Origin: Trema orientale
Taxonomy: Eukaryota; Streptophyta; Magnoliopsida; Rosales; Cannabaceae
Direction: 5' to 3'
Length of the DNA stretch: 64,000 nucleotides
NCBI GenBank assembly: GCA_002914845.1
Contig: JXTC01000322.1
Span: forward strand, 25,219 to 89,218
Under the pieces are notes generated by a model. It was not told where the DNA came from. It searched no databases and worked only from the letters and a program-made list of their open reading frames with translations. Shown here piece after piece: positions 58,771 through 64,000 of this stretch; the stretch's first letter is position 1; every line of letters starts with the position of its first letter. Position numbers and translations under genes: made by a program.

Positions 58771-59148
58771 TCAGGTTCCGGTGATCTTCTTATTGGTTTC
58801 CTCGTTGATGAAATCGAGGAGAACCGTACTCTTGCACTTGGGGCACTTGGGGTTGGCGTGGGACAGCATGACATACATGAGGCACCGAGGGCACCCCACA
58901 AGCACCATGGGGGCCGCCGTGCCGCTGTCCGGCCTGCTCAAGCACTCTTGTTCCGCTTCCGACGACACGCATGACCCGTCGATCGACATTTCGGATGACG
59001 ATGACGACGATGTTGCCGAGTCTGCGCTGCTCGAGTGTGTACTGGGTTCCGGCGAGTCTGCCCTCTGCTGACGTGGCGGCGGCACCGACAGATTGAGCTT
59101 CAGTTCCAGCTTCGGGGTACCGCTAAACGGATTCCTCTGCTGGCTCAT
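58771..59148 (-). CDS. GIR1-like: GL2-interacting repressor-like protein (EAR-motif, CxxC zinc-ribbon-like), 125 aa
   Basis: The only intact host gene seen. The product starts MSQQRNPFSGTPKLELKLNL. Residues 14-20 (LELKLNL) form an LxLxL-type EAR repression motif. A Pro then Ser/Asp/Glu-rich low-complexity middle (about 22-80) leads to the conserved C-terminus MVLVGCPRCLMYVMLS (81-96) and KCPKCKSTVLLDF (101-113), whose CPRC and CPKC pairs look like a small zinc ribbon. This matches Arabidopsis GIR1/GIR2, small nuclear co-repressors that bridge GLABRA2 and TOPLESS and suppress root-hair formation. I chose the ATG at 59148 rather than the in-frame one at 59184, because the extra residues fall in a likely 5'-UTR intron and have no family counterpart. 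Length is close to family size. Which paralogue it is cannot be decided here. Confidence 0.93.
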   Translation of the reverse strand: MSQQRNPFSGTPKLELKLNLSVPPPRQQRADSPEPSTHSSSADSATSSSSSSEMSIDGSCVSSEAEQECLSRPDSGTAAPMVLVGCPRCLMYVMLSHANPKCPKCKSTVLLDFINEETNKKITGT

Positions 59149-59159
59149 GTTTAGGTTCT

Positions 59160-59314
59160 CTGTAACAAAAGTATATATTTCCAAGAGAAAGATCAGCCTT
59201 GGAATATCGTTAGATCTTTATATGTATACGTTTTACATACACTGGAGTGCTAATATAAGAAAAGATAAAAAAAATCATGGATAGCTCAAAATATAAACTC
59301 TAGAATTTTAATAC
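59160..59314 (-). other. Predicted 5'-UTR intron of the GIR-like gene
   Basis: On the minus strand, CTCAACAG|GTATTAAAATT at 59315/59314 gives a donor, and TTTTGTTACAG|AGAACC at 59160/59159 gives an acceptor 11 bp before the ATG. The intron would be 155 bp and T-rich before the acceptor. Predicted from splice signals only. Confidence 0.6.
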
Positions 59315-59509
59315 CTGTTGAGAATTGAGACGAACAATATGAACTTAATAAGAAGAGCGAATGAAGCTTGAGTATTAGTATCTAATATGTGTATATGAAT
59401 TTAGCTAGCTAGATATATGTGTGGTCGGTATGATCTAGAGAGAAAAATCTAGCTTAGCTTATTTTTCTGTGACAAACGTGGCCGGTTTTGTGTTGGACCT
59501 CTAAGGTTA

Positions 59510-59517
59510 TTTATATA
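59510..59517 (-). promoter_or_regulatory. TATA box of the GIR-like gene
   Basis: Minus-strand TATATAAA. A start about 30 bp downstream (near 59480) would give a first leader exon of about 165 bp ending at the predicted donor (59315). No other TATA in the interval is placed as well. Confidence 0.6.
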
Positions 59518-59600
59518 TGGTTGATTTTAGAGAGAGAAAGTGGAAGATGTGGTTATGTGTTATTGTTAATTAATTATTGGTAGGAGTGGAGGGTAAGGGG

Positions 59601-59618
59601 AGAGAGAGAGAGAGAGAG
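59601..59618 (-). promoter_or_regulatory. (CT/GA)9 tract upstream of the GIR-like gene
   Basis: An (AG)9 dinucleotide run about 85-110 bp upstream of the TATA box. In plants such GAGA tracts can bind BBR/BPC factors. It may equally be a neutral microsatellite. Confidence 0.5.
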
Positions 59619-59656
59619 GAGAAAAATAAGTGATGAAAAATATTTGTATTAATAAA

Positions 59657-60012
59657 GGAATAACCGTAAAAAAAATACCTCATGTTTGGATATTCTGCAA
59701 TTTAAATCCTGAAATTTGGATTCTGCAAAATAATACTTTGAGATTACGAATATTTGAAAATTAATACCCTGTGTTGATTTTTAACTGATAAAATAGAATA
59801 ATATCCTCAAAATTAAGATGAATAATATGGATTAATCTAGTTTTAATGGAGGATATTATTGTTTCTCCGTTCCTAAAATTGGCCAAAAAATCTGTCCAGT
59901 GTATTAATTTTCAGAAATTCGTAATCTCAGGGTATTATTTTGCAGAATTCAAATTTCAGGATTTAAATTGCAGAATATCCAAACATGAGAGTATTTTTTT
60001 ACACTTATCCCA
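59657..60012 (-). mobile_element. MITE family M1, copy 2, with exact 9-bp target duplication
   Basis: ATTAATAAA occurs at 59648-59656 and at 60013-60021. The ends GGAATAACCGTAAAAAAAAT.. and minus-strand TGGGATAAGTGTAAAAAAAA.. pair. The body matches 41118-41485 in reverse orientation (shared AATTTTCAGAA, AATCTCAGGGTATTATTTT, GATTAATCTAGTTTTAAT-type core). It lies about 140 bp beyond the TATA box of the GIR-like gene. Confidence 0.87.
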
Positions 60013-60021
60013 ATTAATAAA

Positions 60022-61320
60022 TGGGGAAAGCCAAAGGTGTTTACTGGTAGGAGGAAAATTTTATGACGTTTTTAAGCAAGCCTTCATTAAAGGCCGGTAA
60101 AAATTTTAGTCTTGGGGCGTATAATGCTCTAATAGATATAAGGATCAAAACAACATCTAAAACTTTTTAACAGTCTGACCCCTGACTCTCTCCCTCTCTT
60201 TCCATTTCATCGTTTTAACAGTCTGACCCCTATCATTTTAATTCTCATCCACAGTCATCATTTAAAAGTCAAAGGTAAACCAGTAAATGGCATATATGGA
60301 TTAGGCATACATACATATTTACACACATTCTAAGTAAAATATCAAAAAGCTCACAAATGTTTTAGCAAAGTACCTATTTTCACCATTTATCTTGACAAGT
60401 GCGAAGTTTATCCCTTTAATTTATCAAATTGGTTGGTCAAAATTATTTATTCTGGTAGAAATTACTTTTGTCAATGTTTATTTGTTTGAAAATAGGAAAA
60501 ATGCCCGTGATCATATAATCAAACTATCCAATAAATATTAAAAGCAAATAACTTAGAGGTCAAATATTTGAATTCATACTTAAAAAGTTACAAGTTTTTT
60601 TTGGGGAAAAATGGATATTTGGACGTTGTACAATTAAGGGAGTAGTAATTATACTGTTTGATTAATTTTGACTACGGGTATTAGTGTCATTTTGCAATGT
60701 TTGACAAAGTTTAACACAAAAGAGAAATGTGATGCCAATTGACAAATTGAGGAAACATTCTGTATTTTTAAGACATATATATAGGAGTGAAACTAGCATT
60801 TTGCTAGAATAAAGAAGATTCTTTTAGTATCATTTTTCCTAAATTAAATTGCCCCAAGTCATGTTAATATTAGCACGCTTTATTTTATATACCTAATATT
60901 GTCGGAACGTTCTAAAACTATCACTATTTAAACTATGTACATTCAAAATTTTAATTACAAATTTACCAGCGTCAACAATTACCTAAAAAGACACTTATAT
61001 AATTAAATACGTATATTAATTAATAAAGAATCCTCCAGTAGGACCCAAAATAGTAAAAGCTATTAAATTTCTTGTACCCAGATGAAAGTTATCCTTTTAT
61101 TCTTCAAAATCGCCCCAAAAAATTAACAATAGAGCAACAACACATGATAAAAAATAATTGAAGATACAAAGTAATGATTAATTTGTAGTTAAAACCTTTT
61201 TCAAGAGCATCGATCCCTAATTACCAAGAACATCAAACTTTTAGTATAACTTTTTCATTTTTTTTTTCTTGCATAATCATTAGTTTAGAACTCTCGTTTG
61301 GAACTTTCTTGAATTATATA
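60022..61320. other. Intergenic upstream region; no gene recognised
   Basis: AT-rich. AACAGTCTGACCCCT is repeated at about 60168-60182 and 60216-60230. A possible small MITE at 60492-60697 is listed separately. No supported coding. Confidence 0.5.
60492..60697 (+). mobile_element. Possible small MITE with 9-bp target duplication
   Basis: TGTTTGAAA (60483-60491) and TGTTTGACA (60698-60706) flank a segment whose ends partly pair (ATGCCCGTGATCATATAATCAAAC with minus-strand ATACCCGTAGTCAAAATTAATCAAAC). Terminal bases do not align well, so the edges are tentative. Confidence 0.4.
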
Positions 61321-63359
61321 TGTAAAATCCCAGATTTTAAGGGGTATTTTGGTCATTTTGCTAATTTTCGGATTAATTAATGGAGGAACTAAGTTGTAAA
61401 AATTTTAAGAAGCGAGGACTAAAATGAGACGAATTGGGATTAAAAATTGCACATTCCCATTTAGTTAGGGCCATGTAGCCCTCTCTTTCTCTTCCCCCTC
61501 ACTCTCTCTCACTCTTCCTCCTAGCCTCCCTCTCGTCTCTCACTCGTTCTCGGCTGCTGAAGGAGCAAGAGGCCGCGGAGCTCGCCCAGCCATCGTCCGG
61601 CCACGAGGGATCCCGGCGCCACTTCATCGCACCACCAACTGCCCATGCTGTCGGTCCCGCGAAGCCGCCGATCTGTCCGTCACTAGAAACGCCATTATTG
61701 GCTGTGAAGGATTTTGAATTTTCGGCATCATTTCAGGCCGTTTCAGCTTTCATTCTTTGGGCTCGTTAGATTCGTCTCATCGAGAGGAATCTCTAGGTAT
61801 CTATCTCGTAAATCCATTTTGCACGGCTTGAAAGTTGCTATTTTTGAGTTATTTGAGCTTGAGTTTAACTTTTTGATCTAGCCGTTGGATTGTGTTTTTG
61901 ATGTTATTTTTGGAATGTACTCGGAAAATGGAGAAGATTGATATATATTGAATATGTTTGGTGACTAGTACAAAAAATGAAATCGGACGACTAAGATTTG
62001 TCTAGTTTTACATGTCACTAGTCCAGTTTCAGTCCGAACCTGAATTGGACAAATTATATATCTAACCTAGCTATTTTGGGTGCTAGGAATTCAATGAAGA
62101 GGTCCATTTGTGGATTTGAAGCCCTATTGAGAAGTATCGAGGGCATGGAATTGGTTCCCGACCCTCCGAGCGATCGTCTAACAACACCTTGAGGATCCAA
62201 TAGTGTGGTATCACTATTCTAGTAAGATAGGGATTCGGTTACCTCTGTTTTATATCGTTTTTGAATAAAACTCATTTTCTGCTACATATGATGACAAATG
62301 TGATTTTGGAACTATTTGAATATCTGTGATAGAACTTGATTGTATAATATATATTGTATTGCTCTGAGAATTTTCTGAGTGTAGCTTATTTTGGTTATAT
62401 CAAAAATAGGGCCGTTATACTGCCCATTTTTCTATAAAATCTAGTATGCTTATTTTATTGAAAAATCAAAGCACGATAGCTTTCACACTTTAGTTCTATA
62501 TTGCACATGTCATAAGATCATACATGAGCATCGTGTTAACATTGTGGGTCAACAGCATGGTGCTACATACCCCCACCATCAGTGTAGAGTCCTAAACCTA
62601 CGCGAGGATTATTTCTTCTGATTACCTTCTCATTTCGCAGATGTAGGCAATTCGGTTGCCTCTCTAGGTTTGGTAGGCGACACATAGGTGTCCTCTCTAG
62701 ATATGGGCTTAGGTGTCATGTAGGCTGTTAGGTACACTTAGTACCATCATCTTGGGTTTTTACAAATAAGAGGATGAGAGCTCATAGGTATGGATTGCCG
62801 GTTTGGATTATATATATATGTTTTGGATTTAAACTAAACTATGCAGGAATTTTTTATCACTAAAATGTTTTCTATCAAGGTAACTGCTTTCATATTGGGT
62901 ATTTCATGCTCGCCCCCTACCTTCTTTCTTCAGGTGGTGCTCAGTGCGACCTTCGTGATCAAGAGGATTAAGAGGCCACCTGTGATTGTAGTACGTTATC
63001 TTGATAATGCTTGGAGCTTATTGTTGTGGTATTTGGATTTGATTTAGCATTGAACCAAGATTACTACTTTTTATTAAGTCTGTGAACTTATGTATGCCAT
63101 TCTGGTATTTGATATTTGTTGTGAATGACGATAATGATTGGATTTTAAACTGAATTATGTTTTTCAATTACTATTCGATCTATGTTTAATGGCGCATAAG
63201 AACTGTGGGAGAGGTTCACGAGATGAAATTCTAAATATTTTATTTAAATGGACTGTTTTATAAAATTGAAACTTTTAAGACTTTTTTTAAACAATTAAGG
63301 AATTTCTCTTCTTGGTGAAATTCGCCTTCTGTCATCGGCCCGGATTTTGGGTCATAACA
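61321..63359 (+). mobile_element. Solo LTR of a gypsy chromovirus-type element (2039 bp)
   Basis: It starts TGTAAAATCCCAGATTTTAA and ends TTTTGGGTCATAACA, with flanks ATATA (61316-61320) and ATATT (63360-63364), 4 of 5 matching. Neither a primer site nor a polypurine tract adjoins it, so it is a recombination remnant. A GC-rich CT-tract zone at 61470-61700 is probably the promoter/leader. Its homologue on the minus strand at 36528-38675 is the 5' LTR of a coding element. Confidence 0.88.
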
Positions 63360-63364
63360 ATATT

Positions 63365-63948
63365 AATTAAAAAAAATCTTCTAATCAATATATATATATA
63401 AAAGAAAGAGAAAAAGGAAAGTAGATTATTAAGTAGATAAACAAGCTAAAGATATGGTATTAACATAAAAAGATTGAATATAACTAGAATAAAAAAATAT
63501 ACAAAGAAAAAAATAAAATCGAAAAATATTTTTCGTGATATAAAAAGAAATTGAATGTACATAGTTAAATTCTTGATGGATTTAGAACTTCACAATGTTC
63601 ATCTTATCATTTAAGTAACTTTTGTCTTCTTAGATTACTAATTATTTGCCAGAGAGGAAGATCTTATTTTTATTTTGTTCTATTTTTTGTCTTTTTGTTG
63701 CTCTTTTGTTTTATAGTGGAGTTAGAGGAAGAACTTTTGAATCTCTATTAGGACTATTCTTTTTTTCTTTTTAACAAATCTTTCGTGTATATAAAAGCAT
63801 ATTGTATTTTTTTTTTTTTATAGATATGGAACTACGGCTGGCTATTTCTCCGATTTCTAAACATGCATGTGTGGATTTTGTTTTTTTTATAGTCTTCTTC
63901 CAAGTATATATGAAGCTTCTAAAATTCATATTTGGAACATTTTATACC
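63365..63948. other. AT-rich spacer, no gene recognised
   Basis: Homopolymer-rich and without a supportable frame or repeat end. Confidence 0.5.
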
Positions 63949-64000
63949 TGTAAAAACCCAAAGTTTTTAAGGGCAATTCTGTCATTTGACCATAAAAGTT
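63949..64000 (+). mobile_element. Start of another gypsy LTR, cut by the window end
   Basis: TGTAAAAACCCAAAGTTTTT and AAGGGCAATTCTGTCATTTG align with the first 50 bp of the LTR at 61321 (TGTAAAATCCCAGATTTTAAGG..GTCATTTTGC). What follows is outside the window. Confidence 0.7.

Noticed and set aside
58781-59071. Plus-strand frame of 96 codons over the GIR-like gene
   Set aside because: It is the shadow of the real minus-strand gene; only the minus frame shows the EAR and CPRC/CPKC motifs.
59149-59184. Extending the GIR-like protein upstream to the ATG at 59184
   Set aside because: The extra 12 codons contain a splice-acceptor-like TTTTGTTACAG and have no family counterpart.

Overview
The window is nuclear DNA of a flowering plant, most probably a eudicot. 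It is AT-rich and packed with diverged LTR retrotransposons (Ty1/copia and Ty3/gypsy chromoviruses), one L1-type LINE and several Mutator-like MITEs. It holds one convincing host gene: an intact minus-strand gene at 58771-59148 whose product matches the plant GL2-interacting-repressor (GIR1/GIR2) family. Nothing in the sequence fixes the species. No rRNA, tRNA or CRISPR array was recognised.

Layout. 1-4067: two decayed copies of one chromovirus, joined at single Ns (976, 3900), with an assembly-type duplication at 3733-4067. 4011-5896: two LTR heads as 406-bp inverted arms. 5897-8155: end of a copia element with a 1.78-kb LTR (family A). 8156-12546: copia element B, with a pol frame open except for nonsense codons. 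12547-13990: gypsy LTR fragment. 15578-15687: N gap with the same 95 bp on both sides. 15783-27564: copia element C with both LTRs, its integrase interrupted by a nested region that carries 1.14-kb inverted repeats. 28400-38675: a minus-strand gypsy element interrupted by two independent family-A solo LTRs. 41917-49542: a LINE broken into two halves in opposite orientation with inverted target-site duplications. 54757-60697: MITEs, a compact LTR element of 1437 bp with 80-85-bp LTRs, and the GIR-like gene. 61321-63359: a solo gypsy LTR. A further LTR of that type starts at 63949 and runs off the end.

The retroelement genes are broken and are annotated as pseudogenes. What remains informative is the nesting order, the target-site duplications, the inversions, and the base changes that made the stops.

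Best candidates for something new are: (1) the short-LTR element at 55571-57007, with primer-binding site, polypurine tract, perfect 5-bp target duplication and no recognisable coding; (2) the LINE with inverted target duplications, which records a local inversion; (3) a non-coding module of about 1-1.6 kb seen several times in both orientations; (4) short palindromes and a 37-bp minisatellite inside the copia C LTRs; and (5) a set of 9-bp-TSD MITEs, one of them just upstream of the GIR-like promoter.
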